Positions 1-8,950 of a stretch of 64,000 nt of DNA are shown here, piece after piece (positions within the stretch are counted from its first letter, which is position 1; every line of letters begins with the position of its first letter). This stretch comes from an uncultured Oscillospiraceae bacterium (GTDB taxonomy: Bacteria; Bacillota; Clostridia; Oscillospirales; Ruminococcaceae), in NCBI GenBank assembly GCA_900548355.1, contig URKR01000009.1, positions 13,966 through 77,965 of the forward strand, read 5' to 3'. Below the pieces are notes generated by a model that ran no database searches, was not told the origin of the DNA, and was given only the letters and a program-made list of their open reading frames with translations. Both the position numbers and the translations under genes were made by a program.

Positions 1-2
1 AG

Positions 3-1508
3 GAGGAGCAGGAGAGCAGCTTTGAAAGTCAGGTGGATTATTACACCCGGTTGATCAATGGCAATCCAGAATGGAAGATGGCCGGGATCTACGCGGATCA
101 CGGCATCAGCGGTGTACGGGATATGATACGGCCAGGCTTTATGAACATGATTGAGGATTGCAAAAAGCATAAGATCGACCTGATCATGACAAAATCCCTG
201 AGCCGATTCTCGCGGAACACCTTGGATTGCATCAAGTATATCCGCCTGCTGAAAGGCCTAGGTGTGGCCATTGAATTTGAAAAAGAGGGGCTGAACACTG
301 GCGAACTGAGCAGCGAAATATTCTTGACCTGGTTCTCAGCCTTTGCTCAAGCGGAAAGCGAATCACTGAGCCAGAATATAACGATGGGAAAGCGACGCTT
401 GTTTCAGGCGGGTAAATGTGCTTTTCCATATAATTCATTCATAGGCTACCGACCAGGGCCCGATGGCAAACCAGAGATTGACCCCAAACAGGCAAAAACT
501 GTAAAGCGGATTTTTTACGGATACCTGGCAGGCAAAACCCCATCGCAGCTGAAAGCCGAGTTGGAGCAGGATCACGTTCCATCGCCTGCGGGTAAAGCGA
601 AGTGGTCACGCGCAACGATTCAGAATATGCTTCACAACGAAAAGTATGCCGGGGATCTCCTTCTGCAAAAGACATATACGGCAGATTTCTTGACCAAAAC
701 GGTCAAGAAGAACCACGGAGAAGTAGAGCAGTATTATGTTCGCAATAATCACCCGGCTATTATTCCGCGAGATGTTTTCCAAGCGGTTCAGCTGGAAATG
801 GCAAGGCGGGGAAGCAAAACAAAGGCTGATCCGAATAAGAGGACGGCGGGCCGAAGCAAATATTCTAGTAAATTCGCCTTGACAGAGCGTCTGATTTGCG
901 GAGAATGCGGTTGTATGTACCGCCGCGTTCTATATACAAATCGGGACGGCAGCAAAGCAAGAGTTTGGAGATGCACTAACCGCTTGGAAAACGGCAAAAG
1001 ATTCTGCAAAAATTCGCCGACCTTGAAAGAGCAGGAATTGCAGAAAGCCCTTATGAAGTGTATTGCCGCACTGCTGGATAACAAAGAGAGTGTTAAAGAA
1101 GAAGTGATGCAGACAGAAGAAAACATCTTGCGCTATGAAGGGGCAACACAAGACCCACGCCAGTTGCTAGACCGTATCCAGGCGATTGATCATCAGACCA
1201 GTAACCTGCTGCTCCTGGTTGCGCACAGCGAGGATGCCAGCATCTATGAAGGAAAGTTCAAGGCGCTGAAAGAAGAAAAACAGGCGCTGCAAACCGAATT
1301 AGAAAGTTTGCAGCGCACATCCCAGATGGACGCCAAAGTACAAAACAGGATACAGAAAGTATTGGGTTGCATCCAAAGCACACCCGCCGATTTCACCCAA
1401 TATAACGATGACTTGGTCCGACGAATTGTGGAACAGGTCATCGTATACTCGCAAGAGAAGGTTGTGGTGAAGTTTGTGGGTGGGTATAGTGTGAAGATGC
1501 AAGTCTAA
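3..1508 (+). CDS. Large serine recombinase, 5' end outside the window
   Basis: This is a site-specific serine recombinase that would integrate or excise a mobile element. The reading frame is open to the first base and residues before the GTG at 33 (EEQESSFESQ) are typical of the family, so the true start and the catalytic serine lie left of the window. Visible parts are the rest of the resolvase domain (YADHGISG, KSLSRFSRNT), the recombinase domain (about residues 150-270), a zinc ribbon (CGECGC, later WRC and C before KNSP) and a coiled coil near residues 340-430. It converges on the neighbouring AT-rich gene. Family assignment is secure; its target site cannot be read here. Confidence 0.93.
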   Translation, partial: EEQESSFESQVDYYTRLINGNPEWKMAGIYADHGISGVRDMIRPGFMNMIEDCKKHKIDLIMTKSLSRFSRNTLDCIKYIRLLKGLGVAIEFEKEGLNTGELSSEIFLTWFSAFAQAESESLSQNITMGKRRLFQAGKCAFPYNSFIGYRPGPDGKPEIDPKQAKTVKRIFYGYLAGKTPSQLKAELEQDHVPSPAGKAKWSRATIQNMLHNEKYAGDLLLQKTYTADFLTKTVKKNHGEVEQYYVRNNHPAIIPRDVFQAVQLEMARRGSKTKADPNKRTAGRSKYSSKFALTERLICGECGCMYRRVLYTNRDGSKARVWRCTNRLENGKRFCKNSPTLKEQELQKALMKCIAALLDNKESVKEEVMQTEENILRYEGATQDPRQLLDRIQAIDHQTSNLLLLVAHSEDASIYEGKFKALKEEKQALQTELESLQRTSQMDAKVQNRIQKVLGCIQSTPADFTQYNDDLVRRIVEQVIVYSQEKVVVKFVGGYSVKMQV

Positions 1509-1551
1509 GAACAAGCGAGTATCACAATAATTTCCCCAATCTTCTCTAATG

Positions 1552-3363
1552 TTAAAGAGTAGAAGGCGATAGAAAACGATTTATAGGAAATGTCGCAAAT
1601 TCATGACGCTCCTTTGGTGAAAGATGCTTGATGTTATCGAGTGCTTGAGCCTGCATACCTAATAAAAGATCACAGCATATACCCATTAAGGAATTATGGC
1701 TATATCGAGTGATGATTTCATAAAGGGTCAATTGTTCATCAATAACTAATGCGCGCTTTCGCCTAATGACTTGTATTTGATTTACCTTTGCAATATCGAT
1801 TTGTTCTTGTGTTTTAGAAATTTCTAGAATAAACTCTGCCATATCAGAAGCACAATCCAACAGATCTGAGCGTTTGTCGTTTGTGTGATCATAAGCGAGT
1901 AGCATATCCAATAGAGAGCGAGTTGCATATTCACAGATATACGGTTTTGAAGATAACTTTCGATAAGAATTGATAACGGTAAGTGGCTTTAGATTGCTGA
2001 GCGACTCGTAATCTTTAGCGGTTAGTATAAAGTATTGAGACATCGGCTGCATGGAACCGTCTAAATTTACAACACAGTTTAAATCAATAGAAAAGAAATC
2101 TGACAATTGATAGGTCGACGGATCATCTGGCATAGATGCAAAATAGAGAGCAAAGCGTAAATCGCTGATAGCCATTGCGGATACGCAGGGAATATCCTTT
2201 TTTAATCCGCATACAGGTTTTTTGTAAATAAACGCGTCGACTAAGCGAAGTAAATTTCGCTTGTCAGATTCTGTGAGATGGCTAAGGTCTAAGTCTCCAT
2301 AATAAGAAAGAGTGTCAAAGACTTCTGTAATATTCTTAAAAATTTCATACTGGCGCTCTTTATGTGAGAGGGTGTCTTGATTTACGCTGATACCACGAAC
2401 TGCTATTTTTCTTCCGCTCTTTATAAAGTCAAAACCACCATTCTTTAGGACAGCCAAGAGAAAGGGATAACAATTTACAGCACTACGAATACTGGAGGGA
2501 AGCTGTACTTGCATTTGATGCGTAGTAGTATTTGGACCGTGGAAGATGCATTTGATACAGTTCTCAAATATGCATATTGTTTGTGTTGTGGAATGATAGT
2601 AATCAACACAAATATCAAATTCTTGCGTCCCAATGTGTACATGGGACGTTTCGGTCTTATGGACTCCATTAACGTAGAGAATATCCCCCAACGGTATTGG
2701 AATTGGCGAGCCGGAAATGCGTGCGTACGAGTAGATTTCCGTACCAACAATTGAATCTGCAGGGGAATCAGAAAAAGTTGAAATAAAAGTGGTTAAACCT
2801 TCAAAGTTATTACTTTGTTGTAGGTCAGCAATTGTAGGCAAGGAACTCTGAGCAAAGCTCCGTTGCCTGCAACTCTCTTCATAGCAATGAATAAAAATAT
2901 CGTCTATTTTAGAAATATCTTGTGGCAAAGGAGAAAAGCTAATAGAGATGGTTTTTTGTGTGATACCTTTGCGATTTTTTCGCTCGTTAGCTAATTGCAA
3001 CCAGTTGCGAACAACAATTGGTGGCATAGCGGAGTAGTAAATAGTTTGCTTTATACCATCTTCGCTTATGTATACAACGAAATAAATAATGCCCTCTGAT
3101 AAGTATCTTTGTAGATCAACGACAGAAACCGGATATGTAATCTGAGCATTGGGGTGGATGTTCCTTTGCCTTCCTTTAACTTGTATAGCAATACGCCCGA
3201 TCATATCTTTTTTGCCTTTAGATTTGTCATTATAGATTTCCACATTGCCATCCCAACAAGGTTCCTTGTCGTTTGTGTTGACATATGGATCGAGATGCTT
3301 AGATAGCGTTAAATAATCTGAAACTTTATGCGCAGCAAGCGTTTCCAATGATTTAGAGTCCAT
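1552..3363 (-). CDS. DUF4365-like protein of unknown function (possible nuclease fold), element cargo
   Basis: A 603-residue soluble protein. I chose the second ATG because AAAGGGA abuts the first ATG but lies about 9 bases before this one. The first 130 residues resemble DUF4365: NDKEPCWDG, then IAIQVKGR, then a PVSVVDLQRYL/IYFVVY strand-rich part. The D...QxK pattern is what is seen in PD-(D/E)xK-like folds, but catalysis is inference. The remaining 450 residues match nothing I recognise and have no membrane segment. The gene is much more AT-rich than the chromosome to its right and sits beside a serine recombinase, which argues for transfer. A defence role is possible but unproven. Confidence 0.72.
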   Translation of the reverse strand: MDSKSLETLAAHKVSDYLTLSKHLDPYVNTNDKEPCWDGNVEIYNDKSKGKKDMIGRIAIQVKGRQRNIHPNAQITYPVSVVDLQRYLSEGIIYFVVYISEDGIKQTIYYSAMPPIVVRNWLQLANERKNRKGITQKTISISFSPLPQDISKIDDIFIHCYEESCRQRSFAQSSLPTIADLQQSNNFEGLTTFISTFSDSPADSIVGTEIYSYARISGSPIPIPLGDILYVNGVHKTETSHVHIGTQEFDICVDYYHSTTQTICIFENCIKCIFHGPNTTTHQMQVQLPSSIRSAVNCYPFLLAVLKNGGFDFIKSGRKIAVRGISVNQDTLSHKERQYEIFKNITEVFDTLSYYGDLDLSHLTESDKRNLLRLVDAFIYKKPVCGLKKDIPCVSAMAISDLRFALYFASMPDDPSTYQLSDFFSIDLNCVVNLDGSMQPMSQYFILTAKDYESLSNLKPLTVINSYRKLSSKPYICEYATRSLLDMLLAYDHTNDKRSDLLDCASDMAEFILEISKTQEQIDIAKVNQIQVIRRKRALVIDEQLTLYEIITRYSHNSLMGICCDLLLGMQAQALDNIKHLSPKERHEFATFPINRFLSPSTL

Positions 3364-3397
3364 ACATTGCATTCCCTTTGGGCAAATGATATACTTT

Positions 3398-3427
3398 ATT
3401 ATAAATCTATATCACACGCAATGTCCA
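3398..3427 (-). promoter_or_regulatory. Promoter for the DUF4365-like gene
   Basis: On the minus strand, TGGACA and TATAAT are separated by 18 bp and lie about 35 bp before the first ATG. Each hexamer has at most one mismatch to the sigma-A consensus. Confidence 0.6.
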
Positions 3428-3594
3428 GTGTTAGCTTGCTATAAATTGTCCGTATTTAAAGGAAAAGATACAATTTCCAATGGCTTTCTGCCAGATCAGC
3501 AAAGTCCGTTTGAATAACAAAGAAACGCTAATTGTATACTCGAAAACTGAATTAAAACGACGATAATATGTGACATATTTGCGTTATCAAGATT

Positions 3595-3625
3595 GACCAC
3601 CTTGGACAAAATTGGTGGTCGTTTT
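3595..3625 (+). terminator. Hairpin near the edge of the AT-rich element
   Basis: GACCACC and GGTGGTC form a 7-bp stem with a 12-nt loop, followed by GTTTTAAG. It may be a weak terminator or part of the element boundary. The DNA changes from AT-rich to GC-rich about 20-40 bp further on. The rest of the gap 3373-3718 holds only the two promoters listed. Confidence 0.4.
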
Positions 3626-3663
3626 AAGTAACGGCCACTTTTTTGTTTTACAGCAGCGCTGCC

Positions 3664-3692
3664 TTGCGGGGCGGCGGGGGCTGTGCTATACT
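3664..3692 (+). promoter_or_regulatory. Promoter for the Gfo/Idh oxidoreductase gene
   Basis: TTGCGG, 17 bp, TATACT, about 27 bp before the ATG. The -35 is weak and the -10 has one mismatch. Confidence 0.5.
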
Positions 3693-3718
3693 GAAAAAAA
3701 CGGCAGGAGGGACCCCTG

Positions 3719-4732
3719 ATGGAAAGTATCCGATTGGGCATTTTGGGCGCCGGGAACATTGCCGGCGTGATGGCGAATACCGTGTGCCGCTTGCGGGAAA
3801 GCGGCGACAATACCGTTGCGCTTTACGCTGTTGCGGCGCGTGACCTGGGCCGGGCCGAAGCCTTTGCCGCTGCGCATGGGGTACAGAAAGCGTTCGGCAG
3901 CTATGAAGAGATGCTCTGCGACCCGGCGCTTGACCTTGTTTACATTGCAACGCCGCACTCACACCATTACAGCCACATCCGGCTGTGCGCCGCACATGGC
4001 AAACACATTTTGTGTGAGAAAGCTTTCACTGTCAATGCACGCCAGGCTGACGACGCGATCCGCTACGCCCGCAGCAAAGGGGTGCTTGTGACAGAGGCAA
4101 TCTGGACGCGCTATCAGCCGATGCGCCGCATGATCGACGAGACGCTGCAATCCGGCGTGATCGGCACGCCGCAGCTGCTGACCGCAAGCCTCGGCTACCC
4201 GGTTGCCCACAAGCGCCGTATCGCCGAACCTGCGCTGGCCGGCGGTGCGCTGCTTGACATCGGGGTTTATACCCTGAATTTTGCCGAGATGGTTTTTGGC
4301 TGCCCTGACAGCCTGCACGCGCTTTGCACCAAAAACGAGGCCGGTGTCGATTTGACCGACAGCATCGCGTTGCAGTGGCGCGATGGCCGGGTGGCCAACC
4401 TGACGGCCACGGCCGTCGGTGTGTCGGACCGGCTGGGCATCGTTTATGGTGACAAAGGTTACCTGGTGGTGGAAAACATCAACAACCCGCAGGAAGTGCG
4501 GGTCTACGACACGGCGCACGAGCTTGTGCAGCGCTATGCCTGCCCGCCCCAGCTGACCGGCTATGAGTACGAACTGCTCGAAACCGTCGCCTGCATCCGG
4601 CAGGGTAAGCTCGAATGCCCGTCTATGCCCCACCAGGAGACGATCCACATGATGGCACAGATGGATGCATTACGCGCCCAGATGGGCGTTTGCTATCCTT
4701 GTGAGGAGATTGACGAAGGGTGGGAAGGCTGA
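3719..4732 (+). CDS. Gfo/Idh/MocA-family NAD(P)-dependent oxidoreductase
   Basis: A 337-residue cytosolic dehydrogenase that probably oxidises or reduces a sugar or cyclitol. The N-terminal Rossmann domain begins GILGAGNIAG. The family EKAFTVN motif (usual form EKP) and a YIATPHSHH segment follow, then the C-terminal alpha/beta substrate domain. The start is supported by GGAGGG 8 bases upstream. It stands alone, convergent with the van cluster, and is the first GC-rich gene right of the mobile element. The substrate cannot be told from sequence; dihydrodiol dehydrogenase-like proteins share this layout. Confidence 0.88.
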   Translation: MESIRLGILGAGNIAGVMANTVCRLRESGDNTVALYAVAARDLGRAEAFAAAHGVQKAFGSYEEMLCDPALDLVYIATPHSHHYSHIRLCAAHGKHILCEKAFTVNARQADDAIRYARSKGVLVTEAIWTRYQPMRRMIDETLQSGVIGTPQLLTASLGYPVAHKRRIAEPALAGGALLDIGVYTLNFAEMVFGCPDSLHALCTKNEAGVDLTDSIALQWRDGRVANLTATAVGVSDRLGIVYGDKGYLVVENINNPQEVRVYDTAHELVQRYACPPQLTGYEYELLETVACIRQGKLECPSMPHQETIHMMAQMDALRAQMGVCYPCEEIDEGWEG

Positions 4733-4833
4733 ACCCCTTTCGCTTGAAAGCATTCCGGGGCGAGCTGTGGCGCGCCCTCGGCGCGATTTAGAACACTGCC
4801 GGGAAACTTGTGGATCTTGGCTGCCAAACCCTA

Positions 4834-4873
4834 AAATAATCCCCCTGCCAGTTGAGAAGGCAGGGGGATTTTG
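4834..4873. terminator. Bidirectional terminator between oxidoreductase and vanT
   Basis: A perfect 12-bp stem, AATCCCCCTGCC with GGCAGGGGGATT, and a 9-nt loop. It is followed by TTTT on the plus strand and TTATTTT on the minus strand, so it can end both converging transcripts. Confidence 0.85.
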
Positions 4874-4884
4874 CTGTGCCGGAG

Positions 4885-6996
4885 CTATCGCGCTATGAGG
4901 CCGAGGCGCGGGCTCAGGCGGGAGAGCAGCTCGTTGGTGATGGTATCGCAGCGGGCGGCGAGTTCCTCGGCCGGGATGGCAGCGCCGCCGTCTTGGCCCA
5001 GCAGGGTGGCGGTGTCGCCGGGGGCGACGGCGGGGGCGTCGGTCACATCGACGAGCAGCTGGTCCATGCACATCCGGCCGACCATTGGGCAGAAAGCGCC
5101 GTGCAGCAGCACCCGGCCGCCGCGCGCGGGCAGGCAGCGGGGCAGGCCGTCGGCGTAACCGATGGTCAGAACGGCCAGGCGGGTCTCACGCGCGGCGGTG
5201 AAGGCCCGGCCATAGCCGGCGGTTTCTCCGGCGGCCAGCACCTGCACCGCCGCCACCCGCGCTTTGAGCGAGAGAACCGGCCGCAGCGGCAGCGCGCGGC
5301 GGGTGGGCGCGCCGTCGCTGTGCACGCCGTACAGCGCAATGCCGGCGCGGACAAGATCGCCGGCGGCGCGGTTCAGCGCTTCGTCGGCATTCAGCAGGCC
5401 GTAACTTGCGAGCAGATGGGCCACGCCGGGGTCATATCCGTTTTGCCGCAGCCAGGCGATGGCTTCGGCAAATTTATTTGCCTGCGCATGGGTGAAAGCG
5501 CGGTCGTCCCCGGCCAGACTGTCGGACACGCAGAGGTGGGAGAACACCCCCTCCACCCGCAGCCCCGGCAGCGCATAGAGGGCCGCCAGCGCCGCGTGGT
5601 CGTCGGCCGGCACGCCAAGCCGGTGCATGCCGGTATCCAGCGCAATCTGTACCCGCAGCCGGTATCCCTGCGCGGCCAGCGCCTGTCCGTGGGCAAGGCT
5701 TGCGACGGTCTGGGTCAGCCGCCAGCGGCGCAGCAGCGGGGCTTCGGTTGGGTCCGTCCAGCCAAGGATCAGGATACGCCCCCGGATGCCGGCTTTGCGC
5801 AGCGCGATGCCTTCGGCAAGAGTTGCGACGGCGAAGTCCCGCACGCCGGCCTGCTGCAGCACCCGGGCCACCGTTTTGGCCCCGTGGCCGTAGGCGTCCG
5901 CCTTGACGACCGCCATCACCCGCCGCCCCGGCCCGGCCGCCTGCTGCAAGACTTCGAGGTTGTGCAGCAGCGCGCCGATATCGAGCGCCCGCCAGGCGCG
6001 GGCGTCGGGCCGCCGGGGCAGGGGCGCAAGCCGAATCAGCAGCGCGGCGGCCGCGGCGCTCAGCGCCAGCACGGCCGCAAAATGGCCGAGGCTGTTTTCC
6101 ACAAGCGGCTCCCAAAGCCCCAGCACCCGCGCAAGGCCCCGCACCGCCACAATGCAGCCGGGGTGCAAAATATAAACCAGCAGCGAAGCATCCCGCGCGG
6201 CCCGCCAGCGCCCGGCGTTGCCGGCCAGCAGCAGCCGGAACAAAAACACAAGGCAGACCGGCAGCAGCAGGTACATACTGTCATGCCGCTGCACATGGAG
6301 GCTGTGTAGCCAAAGCCCTTCGGCGGTCATGCCGGCAAAGCTGACGGCAAACCCGAGCGCGGCCGGCCGCAGCCGGGGTGTTTTTGGGGATTCGGCCAGC
6401 GCTGCGCCGAGCAGCAGGAACACCGGCGCATAGAAGAGCCCGTTGCGGGTGTATTCGGTGAGTGAAAAGGCCGCCGTGTAAAAATTATGCAGCGCCGGGA
6501 TGCGGTCGGCCAAACCAAAGTAACTGTCCCCGCCAAGGCCGATGAGGTAAAGCGCGGCGGCGACCGCCAACCCCGGCCGCGTGCCGAGTTTGGCCAGCCC
6601 GCGGGCCAGCAGCACGCCCCAGAGCAGCGCCGGGAAGTACCAGAGGTGGTAAAACGTGCCCTCCCAGACAAAACCGCGCAGCCAGGCGGCGGGGGAGAAC
6701 CCGGCGTAGAAATTCAGCGGCAGATAGAGTACGGCAGCCGCGAGGTAGACGCCGAGGGGGCGGCCCCAGAACCCGCGCAGCCCGCGCCAGCCCCGCCGCG
6801 CGAGGAAGTAGCCGGTCGTGACAAGGAAGAACGGCACGCCGAGCCGCGCGAGCACCCGGGTGAGCCAGAAATCCGCGAGCGGGGAAACGCTTGCCAGCGG
6901 CGAGGTGTGGATCGTCACCACCAGCACGGCGGCGATGAGCCGGAACGCGTCGAGCGCGGGGCCGCGGTGGGGCGTCTGGGCAAGGTTTGCGGTCAT
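4885..6996 (-). CDS. vanT: VanT-type membrane-bound serine/alanine racemase
   Basis: A 703-residue fusion typical of VanT. An N-terminal acyltransferase-3-like membrane domain (about residues 10-320, ten or so hydrophobic segments) is followed by a PLP-dependent alanine-racemase-fold domain (about 335-700). The PLP lysine is in VVKADAYGHG, and the second half carries GYADGLPR and GRMCMDQ. In vanC/E/G-type resistance this enzyme supplies D-Ser for D-Ala-D-Ser precursors. Its ATG overlaps the vanXY stop (ATGA) and has GGAGG 8 bases upstream. Serine rather than alanine preference is inferred from the fusion and the neighbours. Confidence 0.93.
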   Translation of the reverse strand: MTANLAQTPHRGPALDAFRLIAAVLVVTIHTSPLASVSPLADFWLTRVLARLGVPFFLVTTGYFLARRGWRGLRGFWGRPLGVYLAAAVLYLPLNFYAGFSPAAWLRGFVWEGTFYHLWYFPALLWGVLLARGLAKLGTRPGLAVAAALYLIGLGGDSYFGLADRIPALHNFYTAAFSLTEYTRNGLFYAPVFLLLGAALAESPKTPRLRPAALGFAVSFAGMTAEGLWLHSLHVQRHDSMYLLLPVCLVFLFRLLLAGNAGRWRAARDASLLVYILHPGCIVAVRGLARVLGLWEPLVENSLGHFAAVLALSAAAAALLIRLAPLPRRPDARAWRALDIGALLHNLEVLQQAAGPGRRVMAVVKADAYGHGAKTVARVLQQAGVRDFAVATLAEGIALRKAGIRGRILILGWTDPTEAPLLRRWRLTQTVASLAHGQALAAQGYRLRVQIALDTGMHRLGVPADDHAALAALYALPGLRVEGVFSHLCVSDSLAGDDRAFTHAQANKFAEAIAWLRQNGYDPGVAHLLASYGLLNADEALNRAAGDLVRAGIALYGVHSDGAPTRRALPLRPVLSLKARVAAVQVLAAGETAGYGRAFTAARETRLAVLTIGYADGLPRCLPARGGRVLLHGAFCPMVGRMCMDQLLVDVTDAPAVAPGDTATLLGQDGGAAIPAEELAARCDTITNELLSRLSPRLGLIAR

Positions 6997-7754
6997 GCGA
7001 TCGCCTCCCAATCGGTCAGGATCAGGCCGCCGGCGTTATCGCCCGAAAGCTGCCGCAGCCCGGCGGCGGGCGGCAGCACAGCCCCGGCCGCCACCCGGCG
7101 CACCGTCGCGCGGCGGCCGTTGGAAAGGGTGCAGGTCAGCGGGCCTTCGGCGAGCAGGGCAATGTATTCCTCGAGGCAGAGCCCGCGCTGTTCGATCAGC
7201 ATCGCGTGCGGCGCGCCGACGTACCGGAAGTGCCAGGGCTCGGCCGCAATGCCGGTCAGCGCGGTTTTGTCGGCGCGGTAGCGCTCGATAAAGCCGTACT
7301 GCGCGGCCGCGCGCCGGAACGCTCCGCAGATGCCGTCATAGGGGAAGGCCGGGCGGATGAAATCGATCTCCTCGGCCGCCTCGGCCAGGTCAATTGCGAG
7401 ACCGCTCTCATGCTCGCTGCAGCCGGGCCAGGCGACGTAGGCGCGGGTGAAGGCTTCGCCCTCTTTGGCGAGCGTATCGTCCCAGATCTGCTTCTGCTCG
7501 GCGTGGCTGCGCCAACCCGAGACCGGCACAATCCGCCCATCGGCCCCGATGGCGGCAAGGCAGGCGGCCAGCATCCGGGCGGCCTGCGCTTCGAGCAGGA
7601 TGTCCGGCGCGGCTTCGACCGGCGGGGCCAGCGTGACGGTAAACCCGCCCGGCAGCGGGTGTTCGCGGTTGACAAGGGCGAGCGGCCCGGGGCGCACGGC
7701 GGAAAAATCCGCCATGTGGCGCGCCCCGTAAACGGTGCGTTCGGTACGGCTCAT
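6993..7754 (-). CDS. vanXY: VanXY/VanY-type D,D-peptidase
   Basis: A 253-residue M15-family zinc peptidase expected to cleave D-Ala-D-Ala dipeptide and/or the terminal D-Ala of pentapeptides, removing vancomycin targets. Zinc and catalytic motifs are visible: SEHESGLAID (SxHxxGxAxD pattern) and EPWH (ExxH). RSHAEQKQIW is also conserved. No signal peptide or transmembrane segment is seen, which fits a cytosolic VanXY rather than a membrane VanY. It overlaps vanG by 4 bp and vanT by 4 bp, so the three are translated as one operon. Confidence 0.9.
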   Translation of the reverse strand: MSRTERTVYGARHMADFSAVRPGPLALVNREHPLPGGFTVTLAPPVEAAPDILLEAQAARMLAACLAAIGADGRIVPVSGWRSHAEQKQIWDDTLAKEGEAFTRAYVAWPGCSEHESGLAIDLAEAAEEIDFIRPAFPYDGICGAFRRAAAQYGFIERYRADKTALTGIAAEPWHFRYVGAPHAMLIEQRGLCLEEYIALLAEGPLTCTLSNGRRATVRRVAAGAVLPPAAGLRQLSGDNAGGLILTDWEAIA

Positions 7755-8803
7755 GCGGGTTGCACCCCCAGTTCGATCATCTTGGCAAGCAGCGGTTCAA
7801 ATTCCAGCCCGGCGGCCCGCATCATGCCGGGGTAGCGGCTGTGGGCTGTAAAGCCGGGGATCGTGTTGGCCTCATTGAAGATGATTTTGCCGTCCGGCGT
7901 CAAAAACAGGTCGATCCGCGCAAACACCCGGCAGCCAAGCGCCCGGTACACCTTGCAGGCGGCCGCCTTGATGGCGGCGGCCTTTTCGGCCGGGATGCGG
8001 GCCGGGCAGTGGATGGCCGAGGTTTTGAGGGTGTACTTTTCCTCAAAATCAAAGAACCCCTGTGAAAGCTCGATCTCATCGACCTCGCCGACGGTCAGTT
8101 CCCCCTCCGGCAAGCCGAGCACCGCGCAGCCGACCTCAAAGCCGGGCACGGCTTCTTCGAGCAGGATCTCGCTGTCCTGCTCGAACGCCGCGGCCACGGC
8201 CGTTTCCAGCGCTTCCGGCCCCTCAATCCGGCTGATGCCGAAGGAAGACCCCGCCCGTACCGGCTTGACGAACAGCGGCCAGCCAATCGCTTCGGCCGCA
8301 GAGGCGATCTCGCCCGCCGCTGCGCCGCGGTCGAACTTGGCGCTTTTTGGCACCGCAATGCCGGCCAGCGCCGCGAGCTTGTGGGCGCGGTCTTTGTCCA
8401 TACAGAGGGCGCTCGGCAGAACGCCGCAGCCGATCACCGGCACGCCGGCCAGCTCGAATACGCCCTGCACCGTGCCGTCCTCGCCGTTTTTGCCGTGCAG
8501 AACCGGGAAGGCCGCGGCGAACTCCTCCCGCCGGTGCGAGCCGTCCAGCCAGAGCAGCGCGCAGCCGCCGCGGTCAAGCGAAAGGGTGCAGGGCACGGCG
8601 TTTTTCTGCCAGCGGTCGGCGGGCAGCGCGTCGGCCGGGCCAAAATACCGCAGCCAGCGGCCGTCCCGCGTGATGCCGACCGGCAGCGGCGTGTAGGCGG
8701 GCGGGAAATGCGCAAGCACCGCCGCGGCCGATTGCAGCGAGACGCCGTACTCGGTCGAGCAGCCGCCGAAGAGAACCAGAATCGTATTGTTCGAAAAAGA
8801 CAT
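7751..8803 (-). CDS. vanG: D-alanine--D-serine ligase, VanG type
   Basis: A 350-residue ATP-grasp ligase. Family motifs are LFGGCSTEYGVSLQSA at the N-terminus, LHGKNGEDG, FVKPVRAGSSFGIS and FNEANTIPGFT. The lid region reads EEKYTLKTSAIHCPAR, unlike YDDKYKNGVSQVVIPAQ of the D-Ala-D-Ala ligase at 25855-26970. That difference and the company of vanT and vanXY point to D-Ala-D-Ser. It is preceded by GAGGGG and by a terminator separating it from vanS. No clear promoter was found between that terminator and the ATG. Confidence 0.9.
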   Translation of the reverse strand: MSFSNNTILVLFGGCSTEYGVSLQSAAAVLAHFPPAYTPLPVGITRDGRWLRYFGPADALPADRWQKNAVPCTLSLDRGGCALLWLDGSHRREEFAAAFPVLHGKNGEDGTVQGVFELAGVPVIGCGVLPSALCMDKDRAHKLAALAGIAVPKSAKFDRGAAAGEIASAAEAIGWPLFVKPVRAGSSFGISRIEGPEALETAVAAAFEQDSEILLEEAVPGFEVGCAVLGLPEGELTVGEVDEIELSQGFFDFEEKYTLKTSAIHCPARIPAEKAAAIKAAACKVYRALGCRVFARIDLFLTPDGKIIFNEANTIPGFTAHSRYPGMMRAAGLEFEPLLAKMIELGVQPA

Positions 8804-8853
8804 GATGCATACCCCTCGATGTTTGGATTGGCGGGGCGCGTGACACCGGTTTG

Positions 8854-8898
8854 AAAAAGCGCCCTGCCTGGTACTTATAGCGTACCAGAACAGGGCGC
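8854..8898 (-). terminator. Terminator/attenuator between vanS and vanG
   Basis: On the minus strand GCGCCCTG pairs with CAGGGCGC and an inner CTGGTAC pairs with GTACCAG. The hairpin is followed by TTTTT. It should end vanRS transcripts or limit read-through into vanG-vanXY-vanT. Confidence 0.82.
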
Positions 8899-8950
8899 GG
8901 GATGTTTGCAGGCCGGCTTGCGGCGGCCTTGTGATTCTCTTTTGAATTTC

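Noticed and set aside
4852..6309. Long plus-strand open frame opposite vanT
   Set aside because: It mirrors a well-supported gene on the other strand, has low-complexity Gly/Gln/His-rich translation and no family motif. GC-rich DNA gives such shadows.
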